A stretch of DNA of 47,534 nt from Candidatus Baldrarchaeum yapensis (GTDB lineage Archaea > Asgardarchaeota > Baldrarchaeia > Baldrarchaeales > Baldrarchaeaceae), in NCBI GenBank assembly GCA_016840465.1, contig JAEOSH010000012.1:1-47534 (forward strand), read 5' to 3'. The position numbers and the translations under genes are program-made. Of the stretch, positions 8,458-16,767 are shown piece after piece; the first letter of the stretch is position 1, and each line of letters opens with the position of its first letter. Below the pieces are notes generated by a model, which did not search any database, was not told where the DNA came from, and worked only from the letters and a program-made list of their open reading frames with translations.

Positions 8458-9663
8458 CTAAGCACCCTTTGTGAGTTCCTTAATTATCTTAACAAGCTCA
8501 CCCCTATTAGCATTCGTCTTTATTGCATTCGGATTGAAGTGCGTTTCCACTGCAATATATCCTAAGCTTCTGAGGTGCTCTATGAGCATTTTCTTCGGGG
8601 GTATAGTTACTCCCGCCTGTTTAGATAGCAGAGGTATAATATGGTAAAAAGGAGGAGCATTTGCTTCAAGAATTGCGAGTCTCAGCATTTTCTCAACCCT
8701 TTTTCCTTTACCTAGATGCTTAGACCCAAATACATCCATCATTTTTGAACAAAAATCTTTGGATATTATGTTCTTCGTCCAGATGGGTCCTCCGATCTCC
8801 ACCTTCTGCGATCCACACTCCACGCACTTGTCGATCTTACTCGGAACAACTTCCTCTACTACCTCTCTGTGGTTGCAGTCCCTACAGTGCAGTACGTATC
8901 CTAAGTTCCTAATGCTTTTATCTGCTCTTCCCGCTCCTTCAGACAATTTCAAGAACACTCTCACATGGTGCCTGTAATAGTATGCGAAAAGGGGCTCCAC
9001 TCCAATCTCGTATTTTGCCGCCTCCCTAACCACATAGGAGATTAATATGCGAACTGCGAGTTCATGGCAGTATTCTACTCTCAAGGGGACACTTCCATAC
9101 TTTCTTATGCATGCATTCTTATGTACACCGCACAGTGGCGCCATGTCCGTTGCCGTGAGGCATAACATTCCAGTTCTGCTCTTTATCACCTTAAACGCCG
9201 AATCTAGAAATGGGGATGGCGAGCCAAATGGATCTATATCAACAACTTCGAATCTAGTGGACTTCTCTGCAAGTTCCAACATTAATGCGCAAGCCTCTCT
9301 ATTAAACACTTGGACTTTGTCCTCCAAATTGTTTAATTTTACGTTCAAAGCCATCAATTTCGCAGCGATCGGATTCTTATCGTTTATCACGACCTTGACA
9401 GTACCATTAACCTCTTTGGCGTATCGGAGACCTCGTATTCCGCATCCGGAAAGGGGCTCGCATACGGACATCTCTCTATTTAACATGTCCTTATAGGCCT
9501 GCAGTGCAAGAACAGAAATATCCCTGCTCAGTTCCATTTCCGGGTTGTAAAAAACGGGGGCCTCCGTAGGCTCGAATATTTCCATGTCTGGAGCGAAGAA
9601 CCGCGTTTCCCCTTCCTGATACATTTTTATTGGGAATCCGAGGTTGACATTGTTGACGCTCAA
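8458..9663 (-). CDS. trm1: tRNA (guanine26-N2)-dimethyltransferase Trm1
   Basis: 401 residues. It has the Trm1 N-terminus (EGETRFFAPDMEIFEPTEAPVFYNPEMELSRDISVLAL), SAM-binding ..EPLSGCGIRGLRYA, the catalytic DPFGSPSPFLDSA and LCLTATDMAPLCGVH. A C-terminal zinc-ribbon-like segment has cysteines in HCRDCNH..KCVECGSQ near residues 256-285. It dimethylates G26 of tRNA (and G10 region substrates in some archaea are handled by a different enzyme). The TTG start has GGTGAT eleven bases upstream. The first 20 codons' DNA overlaps a possible longer reading of the divergent rnhB. Confidence 0.95.
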   Translation of the reverse strand: MSVNNVNLGFPIKMYQEGETRFFAPDMEIFEPTEAPVFYNPEMELSRDISVLALQAYKDMLNREMSVCEPLSGCGIRGLRYAKEVNGTVKVVINDKNPIAAKLMALNVKLNNLEDKVQVFNREACALMLELAEKSTRFEVVDIDPFGSPSPFLDSAFKVIKSRTGMLCLTATDMAPLCGVHKNACIRKYGSVPLRVEYCHELAVRILISYVVREAAKYEIGVEPLFAYYYRHHVRVFLKLSEGAGRADKSIRNLGYVLHCRDCNHREVVEEVVPSKIDKCVECGSQKVEIGGPIWTKNIISKDFCSKMMDVFGSKHLGKGKRVEKMLRLAILEANAPPFYHIIPLLSKQAGVTIPPKKMLIEHLRSLGYIAVETHFNPNAIKTNANRGELVKIIKELTKGA

Positions 9664-9697
9664 GATGAATCACCCAATATGCAGTGAAGGGTCTGTT

Positions 9698-10345
9698 ATG
9701 TATATTGCGGGGATTGACGAGGCGGGTCGTGGCCCCGTTATAGGTCCAATGGTAATAGCAGGTGTGCTGATCACCGAGGAAGATCTCGGCAAGCTAGCAA
9801 AGCTTAACGTTAGAGACTCGAAAATGCTTAGCAGGTCCAGAAGGATAAAGCTTGCGGAGGAGATATTGAGGATCGCCAAAAACGTGAAAATAATAGAGGT
9901 CAGTCCATCCGAAATAGACAATGCAAAGGGTCGCGGCATTTCTTTAAACGTGCTAGAGGCGATGAAGATCGCGGAAATCATAATTTCCCTGAAGCCCGAC
10001 ATAATTTACGTGGACTCGCCGGATATATTCCCAGATAGATTTGCTGAAACCGTGAAAAGCTTCTTACCGAACGAACTGAAGGAAGTGACAATAGTATCTG
10101 AACACAAAGCCGATGCAAAGTTCCAAATAGTGTCAGCGGCGTCGATTGTTGCAAAGGTACACCGCGACAGAATAATAACACGTCTGAAGGTAAAGTACGG
10201 TGACTTCGGAAGCGGATATCCATCAGATTGGAGAACAATAAGGTTCCTGCAAAATTATGTGAAACAGTACCATGATGTGCCTGATATTGTCAGAAAGTCC
10301 TGGAAGACCGTAAGAAAAATCCTTGAAAGTATTAAGAGTGGTTGA
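9698..10345 (+). CDS. rnhB: Ribonuclease HII
   Basis: 215 residues from the ATG at 9698 (GTGAAGG upstream); an ATG at 9665 is an alternative that would add 11 non-family residues. Begins MYIAGIDEAGRGPVIGPMVIAG with the DE pair of the DEDD active site at residues 7-8. Further acidic residues lie in DIIYVDSPD and EHKADAKFQIVSAASIVAKVHRD. It cleaves the RNA strand of RNA-DNA hybrids and single ribonucleotides in DNA. The gene ends 14 bases inside the convergent HTH gene. Confidence 0.95.
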   Translation: MYIAGIDEAGRGPVIGPMVIAGVLITEEDLGKLAKLNVRDSKMLSRSRRIKLAEEILRIAKNVKIIEVSPSEIDNAKGRGISLNVLEAMKIAEIIISLKPDIIYVDSPDIFPDRFAETVKSFLPNELKEVTIVSEHKADAKFQIVSAASIVAKVHRDRIITRLKVKYGDFGSGYPSDWRTIRFLQNYVKQYHDVPDIVRKSWKTVRKILESIKSG

Positions 10346-11360
10346 ACTCCTCGTATTTGCACCTTCTGCTGATTATGTTTATCAGATCCTCTGGATCCTC
10401 CATCCTCTTGAGTTCATTAGTTCTGAGGATCGGTACACCCTCAATACTGTTACTAACTTTCTTCCCCTCGATTATGAAGACAGCATCCTTCTGTACGACC
10501 TTAGATACACTTTTTACAATTCTTATCCTCCTCAAGATGGTTCTATCATCCGCATATCCCACTCCGGTTAGAAATATTGCCTCTTCCTGAGTGGGAGCCT
10601 CAGTTATAGCGTCAAACGGGGCGCATCTGGTCGGAAACGTCTTAAAACCAAGAGACTGAAAAAGCCTAAACACCTTCTCTTTCAAAATGTCTTTTATGTA
10701 TGAAAACTCCACGTCCTCTATCGTGACATCCGTTATATTCCACGAGAAAACATCTATAGGAAGGGTTATGTCTTCTTCGAGAACCTCCTCGAGCCTCAGT
10801 GCTGTTTCTAGAGATGCATCCATCTCTCCACGTTCATACTCGTAAATGGACTTTCTTGATACGCCAACAAGATCCGCTAATACCCCTAGGGAATATCCCT
10901 TCTTTTCCCGGCACGCTCTTATCTTCTCAGTATTCAGCTTAACGAAGAATCCTCCCCTTTTCGCATATATCACCGGAAGTAGACTTCTTATCAGGATATT
11001 ATAGAGCGTGAACGGATTTATTGCGGGAATGCCGTACCTCTCATAAACGACACCTTCCTCCATGGGCTCCTTCCCGGCTCTCTCGCCAATAAGCAGAGGA
11101 GATGCGGATAGCAGGTACGATATATATTTCAATTCCCTGGCATGATTGGCGCTAAGAGCGTCTATGTTTATTAGAACCTTTATCAGTGCCAGCAGAGAGC
11201 CTTTCCTCGCCGCTATGTCGAAGCACGATGACTTGACCCTACACTCAACGGAAATTGAAAAATCCGCCTGTTTCAATATATCCTTAACTAGGGCAAGCAA
11301 CTTCTGGCGATCCCCTATAATTGGCATGTTTTCCCTCGCGCCAGAGATCTGCGAGTCCAT
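10332..11360 (-). CDS. Archaeal HTH-type regulator with N-terminal nuclease-like domain
   Basis: 342 residues. The Cro/C1-type helix-turn-helix is central, about residues 150-205 (KIRACREKKGYSLGVLADLVGVSRKSIYEYERGEMDASLETALRLEEVL). The N-terminal 110 residues are an alpha/beta region (VKSSCFDIAARKGSLLALIKVLINIDALSANHARELKYIS) and the C-terminal domain repeats a similar fold (VGYADDRTILRRIRIVKSVSKVVQKDAVFIIEGKK). This matches the archaeal HTH-regulator family known as MF_00584 / COG1395. Targets are unknown. I see no obvious operon partner. Confidence 0.85.
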   Translation of the reverse strand: MDSQISGARENMPIIGDRQKLLALVKDILKQADFSISVECRVKSSCFDIAARKGSLLALIKVLINIDALSANHARELKYISYLLSASPLLIGERAGKEPMEEGVVYERYGIPAINPFTLYNILIRSLLPVIYAKRGGFFVKLNTEKIRACREKKGYSLGVLADLVGVSRKSIYEYERGEMDASLETALRLEEVLEEDITLPIDVFSWNITDVTIEDVEFSYIKDILKEKVFRLFQSLGFKTFPTRCAPFDAITEAPTQEEAIFLTGVGYADDRTILRRIRIVKSVSKVVQKDAVFIIEGKKVSNSIEGVPILRTNELKRMEDPEDLINIISRRCKYEEFNHS

Positions 11361-11452
11361 TCCTCGTCACTATTTTCTCTTTAATTGAAATAATCAAAAC
11401 GTCGATCAATAATAATCCCTAGAATTATTTAAACTCCACGAATGGAAAAGTC

Positions 11453-11965
11453 TCAGACAAAACCACTTCTACCAAAGCGCTGCGGCCGGGACGGCCATAA
11501 TATGCTTCTGGCCTCACTTATATCCTCTTTGGCAACACCGAATCCTATCACCACGAGGGTTCTGAATTTTCTGCGCAATTCTGCGACGTGTGGCCAGTAA
11601 ATGTAAGGAGGCAGATCCGCGTCCATGTACCTTGAAAAGGGTAACTCGGTATTTCCTAGTAGCTTATGGATTGTGAACTGTTCGAGCTTCCCTCCTGCTA
11701 TTGTAAACACGCCCTTACCTAAATCAAGCCTACGGACAACCACAAATGGCAAGCGCAACATTTTATGAAAACGATCGGGCACGAACTCGGCCAACTTCCT
11801 TATCTCGTCCCTATCCAGCGAGTAGTGCGAACCATCTCTCGCGACAATATTTGGACTATCTTCTTTTAGCAATTCTTCGAGAGTTTTATAGGCTCTTGGC
11901 AGATGGTCGTTTATTTTTTCTATCTCGAACTTCCAAAGAACCCTTAATACCTTATCCACTATCAC
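11453..11965 (-). CDS. UPF0216 (DUF61) family protein
   Basis: 170 residues, GTG start. The sequence DGSHYSLDRDEIRKLAEFVP..LRLPFVVVRRLDLGKGVFTIAGGKLEQFTIHKLLG and YIYWPHVAELRRKFRTLVVIGFG is characteristic of the archaea-specific UPF0216 family, which has no established function. No membrane segments or signal peptide. The start faces bpsA across about 84 bases with AT-rich promoter-like sequence. The C-terminal tail (SRPQRFGRSGFV) is basic and probably disordered. Confidence 0.85.
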   Translation of the reverse strand: MIVDKVLRVLWKFEIEKINDHLPRAYKTLEELLKEDSPNIVARDGSHYSLDRDEIRKLAEFVPDRFHKMLRLPFVVVRRLDLGKGVFTIAGGKLEQFTIHKLLGNTELPFSRYMDADLPPYIYWPHVAELRRKFRTLVVIGFGVAKEDISEARSILWPSRPQRFGRSGFV

Positions 11966-11987
11966 AAGAATTGCACCTCAAAATTCC

Positions 11988-11997
11988 AAATATTTAT
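11988..11997 (+). promoter_or_regulatory. TATA-like box upstream of bpsA
   Basis: AAATATTTAT lies 52-61 bases upstream of the chosen bpsA ATG. It would put the transcription start near 12018 and give a leader of about 30 bases. Composition and spacing only. Confidence 0.4.
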
Positions 11998-12048
11998 GAT
12001 TCGGGTAAAAGCCTTGCTAACATAACCGGAGCAGAGAAGACCGTGAGC

Positions 12049-13146
12049 ATGGTGTCGATTATGCGGGAAGATATACTGAAGACATTAATTGCAATATCCT
12101 CAAAGGCGGAGAAAAAGGGGAATGTGCCCCGCAAGGTATCTGCAAGTAGCGTATATAATATTATTAACGCAATATATAAGTTAAAATCAGCCGAATTCTG
12201 GCATATCGTGAAAGAATCCGGAGAATACACACTTGATGCATTCAAAATTCTTCTAGCCCTTATGGAGGAGAACTTTGTAAAGCGTATCGGAAGAGAGTTC
12301 ACTTTATCTACAAAGGGAAAACAAGCCGCCGAGTCAATAGGTTTAGTTGCAAAATCTGCAAAATGCAATATGTGCACCGGAAAGACCATTATAATTGACA
12401 TTTTATCGGAAATAAGAGACGAATTTGAAAAAATATGCAGTAAAAGACCAAGATTAAAGGTTGAATATGATCAAGCACCAATACTCCCGTCAGATGCATT
12501 ATCAAGAGTTGCATTCATGATAGAACGAGGTGACGTTTCTGGAAAAGATATAATAGTCTTGGGAGACGACGACCTTGTGAGTGTTGCCTTAGCGTTGACC
12601 GAGTTGCCAAACAGAATTGTTGTTTTGGACATAGACGAAGAGTTGATAAAATTCATCCGAGAACATCTGAGTACAGCATCGATTAAGGCTGAGGCCTTAA
12701 CATATGACCTGCGATATCCGTTGCCAGATGACCTAAGGGATTCCTTCGATGTATTCTTTACAGATCCCCCCGATACAACGTTGGGGCTTATTCTCTTCTT
12801 GTCAAGAGGAGCTGAGGCCCTGATAAAAGAGGAAAAGGTGCGGGCATGTGGCTATTTCTGCATGACACATGCGGATGCGCCGATCGATCGGTGGTACAAG
12901 ATTGAGAAGACACTTTTGGAAATGGGCTTCGTAATAACCGATATAATTCGTGACTTCAATACGTACTACGACCTTAGCGTCGAGACGGAGGATTATATAA
13001 AGGAGGGAATTCTGGAAAAAATTCCTCCACCAACCAAACCATGGTATGTAAGCTCATTGATTAGAATTGAGGGACACGGGAAAATAAGTCCAGCAATAAA
13101 GGGAACATTCTTTGATGAAAAGGTCTACGATTATCTTCACTGGTGA
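12049..13146 (+). CDS. bpsA: N4-bis(aminopropyl)spermidine synthase (branched-chain polyamine synthase)
   Basis: 365 residues from the ATG at 12049 (an ATG at 12061 is equally possible; the open frame continues upstream antisense to UPF0216). Residues 1-130 are a winged-helix-like N-terminal domain ending near a short cysteine pair (CNMCTGK). The C-terminal part is a Rossmann methyltransferase-like fold with the family motif GDDDLVSVAL and the catalytic-loop DVFFTDPPDTTLGL. Formerly DUF43. BpsA adds aminopropyl groups from decarboxylated SAM to spermidine to make branched quaternary polyamines, which stabilise nucleic acids in (hyper)thermophiles. A spermidine-synthase family gene lies 1.4 kb downstream on the other strand. 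Confidence 0.9.
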   Translation: MVSIMREDILKTLIAISSKAEKKGNVPRKVSASSVYNIINAIYKLKSAEFWHIVKESGEYTLDAFKILLALMEENFVKRIGREFTLSTKGKQAAESIGLVAKSAKCNMCTGKTIIIDILSEIRDEFEKICSKRPRLKVEYDQAPILPSDALSRVAFMIERGDVSGKDIIVLGDDDLVSVALALTELPNRIVVLDIDEELIKFIREHLSTASIKAEALTYDLRYPLPDDLRDSFDVFFTDPPDTTLGLILFLSRGAEALIKEEKVRACGYFCMTHADAPIDRWYKIEKTLLEMGFVITDIIRDFNTYYDLSVETEDYIKEGILEKIPPPTKPWYVSSLIRIEGHGKISPAIKGTFFDEKVYDYLHW

Positions 13147-13151
13147 AAGCA

Positions 13152-14513
13152 ATGAGCGGAAAACTCCCAGAGAATGTAAAGGCACGCCTCCGAAAAATCT
13201 TCGGAAAAAATGTCTCGTTCGATCTTGTAGACTTAATATGCTACTCGTCCGATGTTTTTCCGGAATCCGTGCAACTATATGCGAGGCATATTCCAGATGC
13301 TGTTGTAGTTCCGACCAACGTTGACCAAATACGTGAGTTATTAAAACTAGCGAATGAGTACAAAATCCCCATTATTCCGTGGGGCGCCGGAACCAACCTC
13401 ACAGGTGCGGCTACTCCTCTAAGTGGCGGAATAGTTGTCGATATGAAAAAGATGAACAGGATCATAGAGATAAACGAAGACGAACTGTATGTGTTTGTGG
13501 AAGCGGGAATTACTTTAGAACGACTGGAGAAATTTCTTCAAAATAAAGGATATACGATCGGGCATGAACCGGGAAGTTTCCCATCAGCTACAGTTGGCGG
13601 CGCTATTGCAACGAACAGCGTGGGTTATAGAGCAATTAAGTACGGGTTTATTGGCGATATAGTACTAGGACTGGAAGTCGTCCTTCCTCGTGGCGATCTG
13701 CTGGTGATAAGGCCTGCAACTAAAAGTTCATCCGGGTACAACCTAAAATGGCTATTTATAGGCTCAGAGGGGACGCTGGGAATTGTGACAAAGGCGTGGC
13801 TCAAAATAAGAAAGGCTCCTGAGGAGAGGATTCTGTTCTGTGCTCTTTTTAAGAGTTTTGAGGAGGCGTTGCTATGCGCAATTGATATTTTCAGGCGAGG
13901 TCTAGATCCCGTCTATTTAGAAGTAAATGATGAGAATGCAATGCTGGAGTTTGAGGATTACGTTCGTGAAGGAGCAAAAGCAATGCTAATTTTTGGGTTT
14001 GAGGGCCTTCGCGCCGAAGTTAAAGTGAAAAGCGACATTGCTACAAAAATATGCTCGAGACATAACGCTATATTTGTGAACGAGGAGTTCGAAAGGGAGT
14101 TCCTAAAAAACAAATACACAAGGTATGCACGATTACCTCCCGGCAAGTTTGAGGTCACAGAGGACTATTATGTTCCCGTTAGAAAAATCCTTAAATTGAA
14201 GAGGAAATTCGAGAAAATAGTGGAAAGGTACGGATTGGAGAATCTAGGAATATCTGTATGGATTTTCCCGTCTCTTTTCGAAATCTCTCTCCGTTTTAGT
14301 GACTCACAAATCGCAACTTACAGGAAAGTTGTGGAGGAGTTTGTAAAAGAGGTAGCAGACGCAGGCGGGTCTTTATCTCATTGCCATGGAGTAGGTACTA
14401 AGTTATCTGCTATACTCAGTCTCGAGCACGGCGACACGGGCTTCGACATCATGAGGAGTATTAAGCAAATTTTTGATCCAAATAACATCTTAAATCCCGG
14501 AAAATGGCCATGA
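13152..14513 (+). CDS. FAD-linked oxidase of the GlcD / D-lactate dehydrogenase / AGPS superfamily
   Basis: 453 residues from the ATG at 13152, with GGTGA (overlapping the bpsA stop) six bases upstream. The VAO-type FAD-binding domain is clear: DAVVVPTNVDQIRELLKLANEYKIPIIPWGAGTNLTGAATPLSGGIVVDM, then GHEPGSFPSATVGGAIATNSVGYRAIKYGFIGD. The C-terminal domain ends SHCHGVGTKLSAILSLEHG...IFDPNNILNPGKWP. The HxHGVG segment resembles alkyl-dihydroxyacetonephosphate synthase as well as glycolate/D-lactate dehydrogenases, so the substrate is uncertain. It appears cotranscribed with bpsA. Confidence 0.85.
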   Translation: MSGKLPENVKARLRKIFGKNVSFDLVDLICYSSDVFPESVQLYARHIPDAVVVPTNVDQIRELLKLANEYKIPIIPWGAGTNLTGAATPLSGGIVVDMKKMNRIIEINEDELYVFVEAGITLERLEKFLQNKGYTIGHEPGSFPSATVGGAIATNSVGYRAIKYGFIGDIVLGLEVVLPRGDLLVIRPATKSSSGYNLKWLFIGSEGTLGIVTKAWLKIRKAPEERILFCALFKSFEEALLCAIDIFRRGLDPVYLEVNDENAMLEFEDYVREGAKAMLIFGFEGLRAEVKVKSDIATKICSRHNAIFVNEEFEREFLKNKYTRYARLPPGKFEVTEDYYVPVRKILKLKRKFEKIVERYGLENLGISVWIFPSLFEISLRFSDSQIATYRKVVEEFVKEVADAGGSLSHCHGVGTKLSAILSLEHGDTGFDIMRSIKQIFDPNNILNPGKWP

Positions 14514-14516
14514 CAC

Positions 14517-15440
14517 TCATACTGGAATCTCTATAGGCTTCTCATCCGTGGATACCGGAACATCAGTACGCTTTAACGCCATTAAAATGTCCTTAGGGAG
14601 TACGAATAACGCCTCATGGAGTTCCGGAGAATAATATTCGGTGTAAACACCCCTCTCTTCGAATCTTTTCTTTATAAGATCTTTACTTATACTTCTAGGG
14701 TCTATATGATCTGAAGCAATTATAAACATCCAATAGAGCCCAAAGGATGGAATCCATGCCCCATAAGGCCTGACTATCGAAAAAACCTCCGATAATGTCT
14801 TATAAATCGCAACAAACTCTCTCTGATATACGTATGGGCTCTCACTATGGGTAGTCACGATTCCATTTGAATTAAGTCTCGATTTTATTAATTTATAGAA
14901 CTCAACGGTGTACAGACGGGCTGACTGTCCCGAAGGATCTGTCAAGTCCAGAATTACCACATCAAACTTGTCATTAGTCCTCTCGACGAATCTTCGCCCA
15001 TCCTCTATAAAAATACTCACTCTTTCGTCGTTAAATGCATCCTTATGAACCTCTTTCAAGTATTTTTTCGAAATTTCTATTATTTCCTTGTCCAGATCTA
15101 CAAGAACAACCTCCTTCACGACGTTGTGCTTAAGAACCTCCTCTAATGCCCCTCCATCTCCTCCCCCAATTATTAACACCTTTTCCGGTCTGGGATGGGA
15201 AAAGAGGGATGGATGAACGAGACTCTCGTGGTAAATGTACTCATCGAAAGTCGATAATTGCACCTTTCCATCTATTAGGAGCATTTTGCCAAAGTCTGGA
15301 GATTCGACAATTTCCACTCGCTGATATTTCGTGGTGCCGGAAAATATCACTCTATTTATCTGTACCAGTCGTGAGAGACTCCTAGTGAGCCGCTCATGAT
15401 AAAGCATGCCACCAATGTCGATCGATGATGAAGAGGGCAT
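14517..15440 (-). CDS. speE: Polyamine aminopropyltransferase (spermidine synthase family)
   Basis: 307 residues from the ATG at 15440; an adjacent GTG at 15449 is in frame, but GGTGG at the upstream stop suits the ATG. Motifs: YQRVEIVESPDFGKMLLIDGKVQLSTFDEYIYHESLVHPSLFSHP, SAM-type GGGDGGALEEVLKH, DLTDPSG with the catalytic Asp, and ALFVLPKDI near the end. It transfers aminopropyl from decarboxylated SAM to a diamine or triamine; archaeal members often accept agmatine or cadaverine, so spermidine synthase is a family-level call. Its start lies ten bases past the stop of a roadblock gene (15450-15842), indicating coupled translation. Confidence 0.92.
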   Translation of the reverse strand: MPSSSSIDIGGMLYHERLTRSLSRLVQINRVIFSGTTKYQRVEIVESPDFGKMLLIDGKVQLSTFDEYIYHESLVHPSLFSHPRPEKVLIIGGGDGGALEEVLKHNVVKEVVLVDLDKEIIEISKKYLKEVHKDAFNDERVSIFIEDGRRFVERTNDKFDVVILDLTDPSGQSARLYTVEFYKLIKSRLNSNGIVTTHSESPYVYQREFVAIYKTLSEVFSIVRPYGAWIPSFGLYWMFIIASDHIDPRSISKDLIKKRFEERGVYTEYYSPELHEALFVLPKDILMALKRTDVPVSTDEKPIEIPV

Positions 15441-15449
15441 ATCTGCCAC

Positions 15450-15842
15450 CTATCTCTGAAGTGCTGATATTCGCTCTATGGCGCTTCTCAAGTTTAAACT
15501 TATCAGTCCAATCTGCGAGAGTGCATCCGCTCCGGCATATGCAACTAATATGACATTTCTCCCTCCCGCGATCACAATGTAACCATTCGTCCCCCTTATC
15601 GTTATTTCACGCAATTCTCCTCGCTTGAGTTTTTCGGAGACGGTGGACGAGTGTTCATATATTTTGATTATGGCTTCAGCTGTGGGCTCATATGGGATCC
15701 TTTCGATCCCCTCCGCCGCTATCAATTCTCCAGTATTCGAAACAACAATCATTCCCTCAATTGCTGGAATGATCTTCATGATTTCCCTAAGAATTGCCAA
15801 TATCTGCTCTCTGGCCGCCACACGGTCTTCCTCCTTTGACAT
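15450..15842 (-). CDS. Roadblock/LC7 domain protein (locus A, minus strand)
   Basis: 130 residues, nearly all one roadblock/LC7 domain: IPAIEGMIVVSNTGELIAAEGI (strand-turn-strand), a central helix, then GYIVIAGGRNVILVAYAGADALSQIGLISLNLRSAIERISAL. This is the family of MglB, Ragulator and dynein light chains, which dimerise and regulate small GTPases. It precedes speE, with its stop ten bases from the speE ATG, and diverges from the roadblock/GTPase operon starting at 15945. Why it is coupled to a polyamine gene is unknown. Confidence 0.88.
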   Translation of the reverse strand: MSKEEDRVAAREQILAILREIMKIIPAIEGMIVVSNTGELIAAEGIERIPYEPTAEAIIKIYEHSSTVSEKLKRGELREITIRGTNGYIVIAGGRNVILVAYAGADALSQIGLISLNLRSAIERISALQR

Positions 15843-15944
15843 CTATGATCTACATTCTCCTGCCAAGTTTTAATTGTAACGAACACCATAAATTAATTGA
15901 GTAACACAGTTAATATTTGATAACCCCAAGGAGCGTTTTCCCCA
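15843..15944. promoter_or_regulatory. Divergent promoter region between the two arms of roadblock locus A
   Basis: 102 AT-rich bases. A TATA-like AGTTTTAATT near 15867-15876 could serve the minus-strand roadblock-speE unit, giving a nearly leaderless transcript. CATAAATTAATT near 15887-15898 could serve the plus-strand operon and leaves AAGGAG (15928-15933) in the leader of the 94-residue roadblock gene. Inferred from spacing. Confidence 0.4.
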
Positions 15945-16229
15945 ATGCTATCCGAGGATGTCATTAAGAGCATTCTTGAGAACCTCGGGAAGATGGAAGG
16001 CGTTAAGGGGGTCGTTATCACAACGACGGAGGGAATTCCGGTACACTCAACATTCCCACCAGATGTAACCGAGAAAATATCCGCATTTGCCGCGTCTCTC
16101 TTAGGAAAAGCTAAAGAGATGATCAAGGAAGTGGGTGGCGCAAAGGTTACCTTTATAACACTAGACACGTCGGAAGGCGAACTCTTAATATCAAGTGAAC
16201 AGGAATATGTGATAGCGATCTTGCGGTAG
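15945..16229 (+). CDS. Minimal roadblock/LC7 domain protein (locus A)
   Basis: 94 residues, a bare roadblock domain: KSILENLGKMEGVKGVVITTTEGIPVHSTFPPDVTEKISAFAASLLGKAKEMIKEVGGAKVTFITLDTSEGELLISSEQEYVIAILR. The VKGVVITTTEGIPVHSTF strand pattern is close to MglB and dynein light-chain roadblock proteins. Expected to dimerise and to bind a GTPase. First gene of a plus-strand operon that continues through a second roadblock protein, a GTPase, a third roadblock protein, uppS and an NYN-like gene. Confidence 0.88.
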   Translation: MLSEDVIKSILENLGKMEGVKGVVITTTEGIPVHSTFPPDVTEKISAFAASLLGKAKEMIKEVGGAKVTFITLDTSEGELLISSEQEYVIAILR

Positions 16230-16284
16230 GAATAAATTTAATACCGGGTTTGCCGTGAAAAATAATGATGTGGACGGTGGTCGA

Positions 16285-16752
16285 ATGGAGCCTAATGTCT
16301 TTGAGAAAATACTAACAAGGCTAATAAAGAGCGAAAGCGGAATAAGACGGGCGATCTTAGTCGATAGAACCGGTCTGACTATCGCCCATGCCTCGAAGTT
16401 CTCATCCTATTATCCGATAGACGTGGAGGGAATAGGCGCTATTGCAAGCGCGATTTTCGTTGGCAGTGAGGAGCAGGGCAAGAACCTTGACATAGGAGAC
16501 CTACAAATGGTGATATCAGAGTTCGAGAACGGAAAAATATTCGCAATCAGCTGCGGACAGGGGGTACTTTGCCTAATCACCGATCCGGATGTCAATATAG
16601 GAATGATAAGGTTGCTCATGAAACGAACTGCTGCAGAATTAGGGAAATTGCTGGATGAGTTCCTATCGGCCACCGTCTCGATTCCTGTAGAGGAGAAGAA
16701 GGAGGAAGAGGAAGAACTAAAGGCAGCCCTCGATGCGCTGGAACAATTATAA
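16285..16752 (+). CDS. Roadblock/LC7 domain protein with acidic C-terminal tail (locus A)
   Basis: 155 residues from the ATG at 16285 (GGTGGT upstream; a GTG at 16255 would add ten residues). Residues 5-120 form a roadblock domain: SESGIRRAILVDRTGLTIAHASKF..IGAIASAIFVGSEEQGKNLDIGDLQMVISEFENGKIFAISCGQGVLCLITDPDVNIGMIRLLMKRTA. The last 25 residues (VEEKKEEEEELKAALDALEQL) are a charged helix, possibly a docking or coiled-coil segment. It ends 15 bases before the GTPase gene, which is its likely partner. Confidence 0.85.
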   Translation: MEPNVFEKILTRLIKSESGIRRAILVDRTGLTIAHASKFSSYYPIDVEGIGAIASAIFVGSEEQGKNLDIGDLQMVISEFENGKIFAISCGQGVLCLITDPDVNIGMIRLLMKRTAAELGKLLDEFLSATVSIPVEEKKEEEEELKAALDALEQL

Positions 16753-16767
16753 TGGTGGCCATAAGAC

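Noticed and set aside
11746-12048. N-terminal extension of bpsA by 101 codons
   Set aside because: That stretch is antisense to UPF0216, has no BpsA similarity and would exceed the family length of about 350 residues.
15422-15460. GATGATGA followed by CTGA as a second C/D sRNA
   Set aside because: The spacing between the boxes (about 24 bases) leaves no room for C' and D', there is no terminal stem, and it lies inside coding sequence.
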